Below are positions 44,160-55,283 of a DNA stretch of 64,000 bases, one piece after another. Below the pieces are notes generated by a model, which worked only from the letters and a program-made list of their open reading frames with translations, had not been told where the DNA came from and searched no databases. Position numbers and translations under genes: made by a program. The first letter of the stretch is position 1, and every line of letters begins with the position of its first letter. The stretch is from Chimonanthus salicifolius (taxonomy: Eukaryota; Streptophyta; Magnoliopsida; Laurales; Calycanthaceae), in contig CM023539.1 in assembly GCA_013350335.1 (NCBI GenBank), positions 23,119,043-23,183,042 of the forward strand, read 5' to 3'.

Positions 44160-45013
44160 AAAAATAAAAAATAAAAATGAAAACAAAAAAAAAACTTTAT
44201 GGAGAAGAACAAAAATAAATCAAAAGACAACTATAAAAAATATCTATAAAATTGAGTAGATTGATGTACAATCTCAACACTTCAATAACAAAAACTAAAA
44301 AATAAATAACCACTGGAAACGCAAGAAAGCCTTTTGAGACCTTCAAAGGCCACAAGTAAGGGGTTTAAGCCTACATGGAAGTCAGTCTCAATAAAGACAT
44401 TTGGAGTTCATTTCTCGAAAAGACAGCAATAGTAAAGAAAATTGAGAATCTTTGTCATCCTCAAACTAAAGGTTGTATATTCATCAATTAAGGTACAAAG
44501 CCAATGAGGATCATGATATTAATGTAATGGAAAGCGAAAGATCCACATTTACATTTAAAAAATGATGTCACAATAAGCAATAAATCATACATATTAGTCC
44601 CCCGTTGACAATTAAATAGCACATTGTTTCTACCCAAATAAGAATACAATTAAAGGATGAAAAAACTATAGCAAAAGTAGAATTGATAAGTTTCAATCTT
44701 TTGATGCTCTCCTTTTTTTCCCCATTCTCCTTTTTTTCTAACAATTTAACTTCATACATTTACCATCTTGTATAAAAAACATTATTCAAGCAAAGGGTCA
44801 TTGAGGAATAAACTCCAATTGGCTGTCCCAATGTTGTTCAGCACCACTAACAAATACTACTTGCAATATTCTCCTCAAGCCCCATATTTGTGTCAAGATA
44901 GCTCCTTGATATAAAAATGCATCATGTCACAACACCAAGTAGTTCTTGTTACAACCAAAGGGACCACTCTTCACCGAGTAAATCGAATTCTAAAAATTCA
45001 AAATTTCTTCAAG
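44160..45013. other. Upstream region of the ASI1-like gene, nothing recognised
   Basis: Poly-A-rich at 44155-44200. If the 5'UTR is split, this is part of the 5'UTR intron. Confidence 0.35.
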
Positions 45014-45021
45014 TTGAAGTA

Positions 45022-45520
45022 CAGTGGTGCAACTTGATTTGGGCTTAACCCAAAACCACATGGACAAACCTGAAAATATTTGGGTTCGGGTGGACCGGCA
45101 CTCAGGTCGAGCTCATTTTCGGGCCCAAAAAATCAAGATGAACTAGGATTCGGATCGGTCTTGGGCAAAGTACATGAAAGCCTGAGTTTTGTCAAAAAGC
45201 TCGAATATGTGACACTTCATAAAATCTAATTTTCTTTAATTGATAATGTGTCTACATATAAAATTTATATACCATATTTTTTATGTTATAAATAATACAA
45301 AAAATATTCCATTCTAGGATCAAACAAGCACGAGCCGAATAAGCCCGAGTAGACATTTCGGGCTTGCAATCAAGCTCGAGTCCTACAAATACAATATGGG
45401 TCAGGTGCAGGTTTGACTAATTCGGGTAACCCAGGCTCAAGATCAGGCCCTTAAATTACAATTTGTGTTGGGCTCAGGTAGGCCTAAAATCCGGCTGGAC
45501 CTGCCCGAGTTGTAGCCCTT
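45022..45520. mobile_element. 499-bp hAT-type MITE with near-perfect TSD
   Basis: The left end CAGTGGTGCAACTTG and the complement of the right end AAGGGCTACAACTCG are imperfect inverted repeats. The TSD is TTGAAGTA (45014-45021) versus TTGAAGTG (45521-45528), 7 of 8 equal. GC-richer arms (gggttcgggt, cgggtaaccc) surround an AT-rich centre. Confidence 0.72.
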
Positions 45521-45528
45521 TTGAAGTG

Positions 45529-46050
45529 TTTTCTTAAAGAAGGGACAAAAAAATCATGTCTAAAAGTTGGGGGTGGTGAAATCTGTATGGTTACAAATGG
45601 CCAGATTTAGGAAGGGAAAAAGAACAAAGAAACAAAGGAATCAAAAATGGAGAGAGAGAGAGAGAGTAGGCAAAAAAAAAAAGTGATGATTGCATTCCTA
45701 ATTTCAAGAATGAGGAAAATGAGGAATGAAAAGCTTGGATAGGCTTCATACGTTCTGTTATGAGAAGGGAAAGGCCAGAAAAGGAATGCATGAAAAGCAA
45801 GGTTCATGTCTGATACCTCTATGAGGAATTCATTTCCGACGAGGGGTTTGTAAAAAAGACATACCACAAGAAAGAGCCAAGTGCAGAAACATAGTCCATT
45901 GACAATTTTATATGCACAAGAAAGGGGAAAATCTGCAGAAAATTGATATTTCCTACACAATATCTCTATGCAGCGAGAAATGCAAACAAGTTCTAAAGAA
46001 AAACAAGAGAGAGAGAGAGAGATGGGAGGCATGGGTGGGGCACTAACATA
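45529..46050. other. Region with two (GA)n tracts
   Basis: GA microsatellites lie at 45650-45666 and 46005-46022. On the minus strand they are CT tracts, compatible with a 5'UTR or core promoter of the ASI1-like gene, but this is only positional. Confidence 0.35.
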
Positions 46051-46054
46051 AGGG

Positions 46055-46127
46055 TAGTGAGCTCACCCATGGGGGTTTTACGCTGGATATCCCGCAGTTT
46101 CCCATTCGTAAATTCAAAAAAAAAAAT
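46055..46127 (+). mobile_element. 5'-truncated SINE copy
   Basis: The sequence gagctcacccatgggggttttacgctgg…cgtaaattc plus poly-A matches the 3' half of the SINE at 46418-46584 in the opposite orientation. Confidence 0.68.
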
Positions 46128-46417
46128 TATATATAATAAAAAGAATTTATCTAAATCCTATTTTTCTTACTTTCTGTGATGCAAAATTACTAATTAAATT
46201 TTTGTATTCAAGTTTTGCTGAAATATCATTTTCAATTGATAATATGGTTAATTCACTTAAAATAAATACAAGAACACAGAGGTAAAAGAAATTACTTTAA
46301 TTGGATTCACACATATAGGAAATTTTCAATTAAAAGGGCACAAAAGAGAGGTTAATCGATGGTCACTAGTAGGGTGGAGGCGGGATGAACTTTATTGTTA
46401 TTATTATTATTATTATT

Positions 46418-46584
46418 TTATTTTTTGAATTTACGTGTGGAAAACCGCGAGATACCCAGCGTAAAACCCCTATGGGTGAGCCCAATACCCCTAGGGCACA
46501 CCAAGGTTAGGCCATGGGGGCTCGAACCCGCAACCTCCTGCTTCCTGAGGCGAGAGGCAATATGTTGAGCTACACCCATGTGGG
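46418..46584 (-). mobile_element. tRNA-derived SINE, near full length
   Basis: On the minus strand the head reads CACATGGGTGTAGCTCAAC, with a box A (TGTAGCTCAAC…), and later GCGGGTTCGAGCCCCC, a box B. The tRNA-like part of about 75 nt is followed by a unique body with cacccataggggttttacgctgg and an A-rich tail (complement at 46418-46430). It lies in an ATT microsatellite, so a TSD cannot be read. Confidence 0.8.
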
Positions 46585-46699
46585 TATTATTATTACCATT
46601 TTACAACTATAATAAACTACAAGTACAACTTGAGTCAAAGAAGGAGAAAGAAAGATAGAGCAAGAAGGTCTTGATCTTACCAGAGAAGGTGACCTAGAA

Positions 46700-47269
46700 T
46701 GATGAGAGGAAAAGACTCACTGATTGGCGGCCAAGAAAAATACAAGTCCGACCAGGTTTATTTGGTGTCTGAAAATCAGCAAAATGGTTGCTCGTTTGTT
46801 GCATCAAAGGGTATGGGCCTGCAATTCAGATCTGGACAGAATCACCTATAGAGGGCAGAGAGAAAACAGCAACTAGGCTGGATTGCAACAGCGGCAAGCT
46901 TCAGCCTGATCCCAACGCTTGCAGAGATACAAATGCCTCTCAGGTGATTCGAAATCGGGCAGCCCAAACAGAAGTAGCTGGAACTCAAAACACCACGTGA
47001 TAAGAAGAAAATCTTCAGAAGGGTCGAATGAGGATAAGAAGAAATAAAAGGTTTTCTACTTTTAATTAGGGGAGGTTGCAACTGATGAAGGGTTGTTTTT
47101 CTTTGCATTGAGAGAATAGGGTTTGCGCCTGCGGTAACTTAAAAGGCTGAAATTTGGGATTAGGGTTTTGCAGTAAGTTAAAAAAAGTGTCAGAAATTTG
47201 GGGGTGGTCGCCTTATGGTCAAGTCGGGCCTGGTTCACTTGAGACTAATTGACGCGGTGCTCCGCATCA
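46700..47269 (-). other. Possible LTR start remnant
   Basis: On the minus strand TGATGCGGAGCACCGCGTCA at 47269 resembles the starts of the chromovirus LTRs at 50416 and 34058. What follows does not clearly match those LTRs. It could instead be upstream sequence of the host gene. Confidence 0.3.
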
Positions 47270-47270
47270 C

Positions 47271-47630
47271 TAATGTTGTGAAAATCGAATTGTACCGTAA
47301 AATCATTATATATCTTAAACCGCAAATCGTGTATCGGAAATCGTAGAATTGTAAGATTCATAAATGTTTTTCCTTAAAAATATTTAATACATGAAATAAC
47401 GTAAAATATATCTAAAATATAATAATATGAACAATTCTCCAACTTTCTTTCAATATTAAGTGAATATTATATAATTAGTTCATTGGAGCTCAAATTTCAA
47501 TGCTCCAACTCCCAAAAATAAAAGACAAGCATGTAATCCAACTATACTGTGAAAAGTCAACAATGAACTAAAAAACCCTCAAAAAATCGACAGGTCTTAA
47601 ATGTCCATCAACTCAAGCCTTTAAAACCAA
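47271..47630. mobile_element. Truncated second copy of the 39471 MITE
   Basis: It starts taatgttgtgaaaatcgaattgta and follows the left 350 bp of the 39471 element in order (roughly 85% alike by eye), then stops at aagcctttaaaacc. The right arm is missing and no TSD can be seen. Confidence 0.82.
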
Positions 47631-47634
47631 TGCA

Positions 47635-48614
47635 TGCAACCATACGAATGAGAGGCTGAATCTAGGGTTGATTGAATTGCCACAGGACATCCCTCAAGAG
47701 ATGTCCTCTTAATCTCATTTAGAAAGAAACTTTGGAAAGCCTAGATGAATGCATGGTTATTCATTTAAGAGATTAGAGGAGATTGAGAGAGGTCTAAGGT
47801 GATTTGATAGGGATGGGGACCTCTCTTGGAGTCTGGAAGAGATTAGGGTTTAATCTCGTTTAGAAGCCCTAATTATGATTAAGAGAATAAGCCGTGTATA
47901 TATAGTTTACTGTGCAAACGGCTAAGTCCTAAGGTCTCAGGGAGACTTTCCTGAGGTCTCAGGTCCAAATAAGGTATGACAACTAAGGTGACAGCTAAGC
48001 CAAACGACTAGTCACGAGGTCTCGAGGAGCCTCCCAAAGGTCTCGAGACCTCGTCGAGATCTCGGGAGGACCCCGAGGTCTCGAGACAAAGAGCAGTCTG
48101 AAAATACAGACAAATGATCATTTTTACTTTCTGGATGATAGCCGAGGTCTCGGCACAGAGAGCAATTGATTTTTACAAAGAATATACAAGCTCTCACACT
48201 GGAAGACCAACGAGGTCTCGGGATTTTCTCGAGACCATGAGGCTAAGGTCTCGGGACAGAGAGCAAGGCAATTTTACAGATTGTTCTTGTGGCTCTCTCA
48301 AGCTCTCAGTTTCAAGGGCTCGGGACAAGTCTCCAACTCCTCGGGACTAAATGCCAAGTACAAATAAATGTTTAACTGTTTTTTGTCTAGAGACATTATA
48401 CACAATGGTCACTTAGCCTATGGGTGTTTGGTTCCACCTAGAGTCATCTAAGGTCCATGTTACCTGGTTGGTTGCCACACACTTGATGAGTTGCCCATTG
48501 CAGCTTTTGATCTTCAAATAGTCTTCCAACACCACCTTCAGTCGACCAAGGCAAGGTTTGACACGGTCACAAAATTGACAATAAGAGACTTAGTCAAACC
48601 GGGGCACTAACAAT
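47635..48614 (-). mobile_element. Copia-type 3' LTR, 3' end lost
   Basis: On the minus strand a polypurine tract (caaagggggagat, 48615-48627) is followed by TGTTAGTGCCCCGGTTTGAC, the classic Copia 3' LTR start. The LTR contains many gaggtctcgag motifs and a tatatatacacggc TATA region (complement near 47896-47905). Its end abuts the truncated MITE. It is related to the solo LTR at 1682. Confidence 0.72.
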
Positions 48615-49124
48615 CTCCCCCTTTGTCAATTTCGTGACAAAACTTGACTCCAAAGAAAAATTACAGACTCCTTTCTAAAAAAATTACTAGTCTTGAAAAA
48701 AAAAATTACACCCACTACACACCATTATAAGAGTTATAAACCTCAAACTATAGCATGAAGAACTTGCTTTCTCGCTCAACAAACCGAGGCATATATGGTG
48801 GGATTTGAAAGTCTCCCCCTCAAACATTGGTATCATTATTTTCTCCCCTTTTTTGTCAAAAATTAACATAGGGAGCCAAGCCAAGAAATAAATGACTTTT
48901 TGTCAAACCACATGATAGAACAATAAGGAGAATAGAACATGACAAGTATATAAAAGGCATATAGCAAACCATAATAACCAGAAGAGTATGCAACGAGTTT
49001 AAAGTTATTACAGTCCAAAATATCAAAAGTATAACCAAGAGTTTAAAGTATGATCAACCAAAACACAAAAAGAAGAAACTATTCCGAGCTTGACCCCTGA
49101 GACGGCAGAAGCGGCGTGTCAGGT
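48615..49124 (-). other. Noncoding 3' internal remnant of the Copia element
   Basis: AT-rich sequence upstream of the polypurine tract, with another cccccttt/ttgtcaaa-like segment near 48815-48865. No pol was recognised before the next LTR at 49125. Confidence 0.4.
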
Positions 49125-50544
49125 TGATGACAAGATGGTGCAGAACAATGGATAGGGTTACCCTAAATGCCTAATGCAATTTTTTAAAGGGTTAAAGGGG
49201 ATGAAAAATAATGAAAACTGAGACTAATATGGGGCTGAAATTCAACAATTAAATTTATAAGCACAATGAAATCATATAAATGAGCCACAAAACAAGTCTT
49301 AGAATCTAATGTAGGGAATTATATCACTTACCAGACCAAATTGTTGCTCAAAGTGGAGATCTCCCAAAATCATGGGTTTGTCGGGATCCACGAAAGTGTA
49401 GGCCCACCACCAGATTAGAGCAAATCACTTATATGGTAAAAAATTTAGGTCTGGAATTAGATTAAGGTGACAAGGATCTAAGGTTAGAGGTGGGCAAAAG
49501 GGTAAGGCTAATTAAAACAAAGGCTTAAGTGGGTCCCTAAAGGGTTACGGCTGATTAAGGAAGGGCTTGAATGATTTCTGCAAAGGGTAGGGCTTGAATG
49601 ATTTCTGCAAAGGGTAGAGGGTCTGTAGCATAGAACGAATAGAGAGGTGTGGCCTAGGGGTGTATCCGATGGGCTTAGGAGGGTGTATGGCTAGCTGCCA
49701 CAAAGGGGAAAGGGATTCGGACAAGAGGCAACACAAAGGGAGGGGTTTAAAGGCTTGGCGAAGGCAAGGACAGGAGTCTAGAGTGGTTGGCGACGCAGTT
49801 TGAAAACCCAGGGAAGGGACGAAAGCAACAGCAGGTAAGGGAGGTGGCTACGGAAACAATCTAAGACCTAGAGAGGGAAGGTGGGAGTTGAATGGGCTTT
49901 GGGAAGGTGACGGTGGAGAGGAAAAAAGGCAACGGGTAGTTGACAGCATCAATGCTTTTAGATGGTTGGGAATGGTCAAGGAGAGGGGCGAAAGCCAGTG
50001 ACAGGTATGGGAGTGGTGTCACGGAAACAAGGGATGGGTTTTGTGGCTCAAGGGTAAAAAAGAAGGGGATAGAAAAGAGAAGGAGATTAGACTTATAAGT
50101 ACATCAATTTTGGAAGAGGCTTCTCATCTATTCAGGTGGCTTCTTGCCGTCCTCAGCTTCACAACAAGGTTCGTGGGCTTCTCACCAACACAAGTTGCAC
50201 ATGGAAGAGTTTTCCACCGTAACCCATTGTTCTTTATAATTTCATTCATAATATGTTGCCCTAATGAGTCTTACAAGCATTTATAATTAGACATACCATC
50301 AAAATGTCTAAAATACCCCTAAGTGTAAAAAAACTAACAAATACCATAAAAAATACATTAAGAGACAACTAAATAAAATCAAAATCAAAATAACTCAATG
50401 TCAATGCTCCGCATCAATCTCCCCGTCTAAGAAGAACTCGACCTCGAGTTCAAACAGACGAGAAGACACCAATCTTCCCACACACGTGTCTTCCCAATGT
50501 GGGGTCTTCATAGTGCAATCATGTGCACGTGAGGCCTTACGTCG

Positions 50545-50830
50545 TCATCCACCGAAATCACCGTCGAGCCACAATGATGCTGATGGAGTGGCTCTCCTCT
50601 GTCGTCGTCGAATATCTGCTCTGTCAGCGCCGTCAACTCTACCCGGATAAGAATGATGCACCTCTGGCGAGACAAAGCTCAGACATCTCTTCAGAAGATC
50701 TGAGTCAAGTCGCTGAAGCTCATGGTCAACCACGTGGCGTCTATCTTAGACTTGTGCTTCCACTTCACTAGATACCTTTGGTAGCCTCTAGAATGGGTTG
50801 AAAACCACTTCCTCGTTTAGGATAGACTCT
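50545..50830 (-). pseudogene. Chromodomain remnant
   Basis: The minus strand gives DHELQRLDSDLLKRCLSF and SSEVHHSYPGRV-like sequence, the DELQRLDPDLLE tail of chromovirus chromodomains. The upstream YLVKW part is disrupted by a stop. Closely parallel to 8800-9020. Confidence 0.6.
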
Positions 50831-51048
50831 ATCTTATCTCTAAGGGGTGACAAAAAAGGTAAAGATGGTAGGGTCGGGGAAGGTTGTATAGGTTCAGGCA
50901 ATGGGTTATGGAGTGGATCGGGTAGGCCATGGGTTCGCTGGTAGGAGGTTGGGCTGGATGGTAAAGCTGTCGGACCATGAAAAGGTACTGGTTCAGGGAG
51001 ACAAGTATGCAGATCAAGGTGATGATATGGATGGAAGGGAGCTCTAGA

Positions 51049-51470
51049 CTATGATGGTGGGCTAGATGGTGTAGGCATCAAGCCATGAAAAGGTGCTAAG
51101 TCCTTCAAATGAAAAGTGGGGCTCATACCCATATCTGATGGTAAGTCTAATCCATATACATGGGATTCAACTTGCCTCACAACTTTGAAAGGCCCCACAT
51201 TATGAGCATGCAACTCTTTCATGGTCCCATGTGGGAACTTTTCAGGCCTTATGCGGATCATCACATAATTACCCACATTAAAATCTTTGAATCTTCAATG
51301 AGAATCTGTAGGAAATTTATATTTTTCATCACTCATATTAATTTGTTCTTTAATTTCAGCATGTGTGTCATGAACGGGCAGTGCAAATGCATGAATAGAC
51401 TCAGATGACTTAGATGACACTAACACTGGAATGGGGTCTATAGGTTGGGGCTGAACGAGAGCACACCTAA
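51049..51470 (-). pseudogene. Integrase C-terminus with GPF/Y module
   Basis: The minus frame reads GNYVMIRIRPEKFPHGTMKE, LHAHNVGPFKVVRQV and LDLPSDMGMSPTFHLKDLAP, the post-core integrase module that contacts DNA. Upstream in another frame is SIHAFALPVHDTHAEIKEQI…DEKYKF. A stop (TGA) replaces the usual R before RFKDFNVG. Confidence 0.82.
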
Positions 51471-51586
51471 CCACTGCAAGGGTTTTGCGTCAAACTCCTC
51501 AGGTTCTTCCTTGCAGGGAGGGTCTACACCTTCATAGACCTCCTCATTCACATTTTCCTGGTCAACCTCCTCCTTAGACCGTTCGC

Positions 51587-52056
51587 CTAACAAAAGAGCT
51601 CTCTCTTGATTCTAGTTTTGGTTGGAAATTTGTGAGCGAAATGCCCAAAGCCTTGACAGTGACAATACTGTAGGCCACTTGTGGAGGAGCTCGCACCAGA
51701 AGCTTCCTTAGCACTTGCACTCTTGACCTTAGGTGGAGCACTGGTGGTTTTCCCCGGTTGACTCACCATACTTTGTCGGGATCCTGGCAGAGTGGACTCA
51801 AATTGATACCATGAGAGTCTAATTTTCTTTGTTTTGGAGGATATAGTTTCAGGTAGTCCTCAAATTCTTGGACAACTTGATACGTTTCTTCCAAGATATC
51901 AATATGATGCAAAATGAGCTCACGCTGGAACTCGAGACGAAGACCTAGTCTAAACTGAGAGAATGTCTGACCAGGATCCTCCTCGATTTCACACCCCATG
52001 TAGAACTCGTCAAACTTAGCGATATACTCGCTAACCGTCTGACTTCCTTGACGCAA
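51587..52056 (-). pseudogene. Gag C-terminal half with zinc knuckle
   Basis: The peptides MRQGSQTVSEYIAKFDEF and SQFRLGLRLEFQRELILH are the end of the gag capsid. Then CHCQGFGHFAHKFPTK is a CCHC knuckle whose last Cys is changed to Phe. A frameshift near 51765 joins the two frames. Confidence 0.8.
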
Positions 52057-52079
52057 GGAGTTCCACTAATTAAGGACTC

Positions 52080-53929
52080 TTAATTTTATGGATCGACATA
52101 TTGTTTTTACGGATTTCTAGTCTTAATTTTGTGTTTTAACTTTTAAAGATTAATTTAATGAGGTGTTGCAATTCATACTAATTGATATTAATTACTATAA
52201 TATGGATCGAGCGTGATGGTATTTACACATAACAGGTTTTTTTTTATATCATAATTCATGATATTTTTCAATTTTTTATATAGCCTCCCCGCCGAAGCGA
52301 GGTTAACACAACGCCACATGAAGTGGCCTACCCGCCGAAGCGAGACTATCACAACACCACAAGAAGTGGCCTACCAGTCGAAGCGAGGCTTACACCACCA
52401 CCAAACAACAGTCTACATGATCTTTCATGGCTCAACAATCCAAACCTACCACATGCGTGGTACTACTCACTAAAAGAGAGGCCATACACTACCACCACCA
52501 TGGTCTACAAGAAAGATCACAGCTCACACCTTCATACCCATCCCATGAATATGAAGATGACATGCTCAATGTCATGTCTACCATGCATTATCTCTATCAT
52601 CAGGCCACATGTTATGAATCATATTAGCATGCCATAAATCTCATCATCAACAATATACTCCAAACATGATTATATGATCTCAAATTAACATTTAACAACA
52701 TGTACATGTTTTAAAACATCGAAATTGACCTCAATAATATCACTCATGCATAATAATAAATAATATCACAGCATTATTATTATGACAACACAATATCATA
52801 AATCCATCTTAATAACATCACAAGTAACTCTACAACAGTCGATAAAACATCCATCCAATTCGAACATAATTATTAGACCTTTCAAAAAGGTTAGTGGCGA
52901 ATTTCCAACTATTCGGACAAACTGAGTCTCCTCACGGCTATTAGAACACTTAGCCAATTCCCTTACATTACCGTGAGTAAGCACCGGATTATACAACTGT
53001 TCCAACATATACCCAGTCCATTTCATAGATCCAACATTATATTCCCAAAACACATTACATAATGCGATATTTTTCCATTGCTCAATCACATAAACAAAAT
53101 AGAGAATATCATGCACAATAAAATATAGTGTATTGTTGTCCCTCACCTAAAAGTTTATGAAGTGCAAATGAGAAATCCACGTATCGAAGTCCAAGGTTTG
53201 CTGCGAATAATATTTTAAAGGTTCTGATTAATATGATTATTCAATATTTCTCATCGATTATATGCACACATGAGATGTCTCTAAGATATGAGGCAACCAT
53301 ACACTATCAAGAGGGCTGGTCTACAAGTCTAAGCGACATCTAAACTCCCTACGGGCTTATGATAATTGTAAAACATAAGTAATAGATTGATGTCCCGTCT
53401 ATAAATGACGGGAACTTAGAATTAGAACCTTTAGGAAAGGGTCTGGACAGTACAAGGCTGGCCGAGTTTATGGTTGCGTCCACAAGGTATTTTCAGCCTA
53501 GATTAAAGGTTTGGGGATTGGTATTATCTAAAAGATCCCCAAAGTCTTACTTGTAAACCACTCACCTAAATTGTCCAGATGAATCACAGAACAATAAGGG
53601 ATTTGAAAAAAGGTAGGACTAACTAAAATCGATTGGGATAACATAAGCAAGGAACCCACCTTTCTCAAATGAGTTTAGTTTAATATGGTAGTACAACAGT
53701 AGAAAGAAGAAGATGACGACTCCTAAATTCAGATAAAATCTTAAAGGAATGCAAGATAGTCATCTTTAATTTACTTTTATTATTTATTTATTTATTTTTG
53801 AATCTTAATACTCAAAACCAAATACATTTAGGGTTCAAACTAATAAAATAGATAAACAAGAAAACCTTGGCAAATCAAAATATTAGATACTTTTGATAAA
53901 ATGGGAAAAAGGAATGAACACATTCAATC
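52080..53929 (-). other. Probable remainder of an LTR, no coding
   Basis: AT-rich sequence between the chromovirus gag and the part of the 3' LTR alignable with the other LTR. It may be the distal part of that LTR, but its end (expected ...GTGTGACA) was not found. Confidence 0.35.
52282..52400. repeat. 43-bp tandem repeat, about 2.7 units
   Basis: The phrase (g/a)ccgaagcgag recurs at 52291, 52334 and 52377, with aagtggccta between units. Confidence 0.85.
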
Positions 53930-55283
53930 TATTTCTTTTTTGAATAAATAGCATAGTGAAAAACCCAAAATACTTTGAAGCTTGTTTTGTTTCTTTAAAA
54001 TCTAAGATATGGTATGAAATCACACAAAATAAAGGTTAAATAAATGAATGGGCATTTTCAAGTTTGAAAATAGGCTCTGGCAAATAAAGATATGCACCAC
54101 AAGGTAATGGAAAAAGACAAACGGATAACATACATTCAATATGTTCCTGGGCAAAACAAGGTGAGGATTGACTGAATAAAATAAAATAAAAACCTTAGAT
54201 ACCTTGTACAAATAGTCAATACTTGTAGGTTTAAGAGCATGGGCTAAATTAATCAATTAAATGGATGTAATATAAGAGAGAATAAAGAAACATACTTGTA
54301 CTATACGGTTTTGAAGAGGAAGGACACAGAGAGAATTGATTTGGGTGGTGAAGGCAGCAAAAAATCACAGGGAACACCACAAGTACTATTCGGCTGGGGC
54401 AGGGGCAGGGGCAGTAGTACTAGGCAGCAAGCACAAAGAGAAGAGGGATGAGAGTATGGATTTCAAGAGAGAAGAAATCAAATAATCCAAAGAGGGCTTA
54501 CCTTTAGACAACTGTATGGTGATAGGTAACACAAAAGGGATCGAGTAGTCCTTGTTAGCGAGAGAGGAACAAGAACTCGAGAGGAGAAGGTGGGCGGGTT
54601 GTAGCAAGAGGTGCTTCCGTACAGAGGAGATCGAACTAAGGAGAAGAAATAGCTGCCAATGCATGGGTTTATAGAAAAACCAAGGTCGGTTGGGTCATTC
54701 GAAAGAACTTGGGATTGAGAGATGGAGAAGGAAAAGGATTCGATGGAAGATCAGGTTTCTGTTTTGGAGAAGGAAGAGGTGAGGGATCGAATTTGCGGCA
54801 ATTTCCATCGAGGAATTAGGAATTAGGAGAATAAGAGAATCGAAGGGGGTGTGGGTCAAAAGGGCCCACGAGATTGGGGTAATTTCTTTATTATAAGGAT
54901 ATATTTTCTCAAAATACACCCAACTAATAAATCTTAATGTGAAAGAATTCTAATAAAGCTAATTTCTATTGTAAATTCAACCAAAGAATGTGGGTCCCAT
55001 GAGTTCACCTAAAATTATTGATATTAAATTTACAAATTTGTAATTGACTAATTCTAATCGAAATTCCAACCTTGGGAATTAAATCTAACTTGCTAATTTA
55101 AACTTTCCATTCACTTAATTTCAATTCAAGGAGGATAAATTTGTAAGCTTCTAATCGAGAAGAAGGTGTGTTTTTCCCAAATAATTTTAATAAAATAAAA
55201 TAATATACTAATACAAACAATGTCAATTTCTAACTAATTCTACCCACTTTTACTGATCAGCTACTCCGGGTCGGGTCACTACA
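53930..55283 (-). repeat. 3' LTR (alignable part)
   Basis: It matches 57770-59095 closely and in order, including the aattaggagaa…cgaagggg block and the ggcaggggcagtagtac segment. Small indels throughout indicate an old insertion. Confidence 0.8.

Larger units (their letters stand above)
49125..52060 (-). mobile_element. Internally deleted Ty3/gypsy chromovirus with 3' LTR (49125-50416)
   Basis: Order on the minus strand: gag end with zinc knuckle (52056-51587), gag-protease spacer, integrase C-terminus with GPF module (about 51460-51060), chromodomain tail (about 50830-50545), polypurine tract (near 50420), then an LTR from TGATGCGGAGCATT to CTTGTCATCA. Protease core, RT, RNase H and integrase core are missing. 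The 5' LTR is not present. The join is the same as in the copy near 9.4-9.8 kb. Confidence 0.8.

Noticed and set aside
46500..46590. A functional tRNA gene
   Set aside because: Boxes A and B are present, but the acceptor stem does not pair and a unique body plus A-tail follows; it is a SINE.
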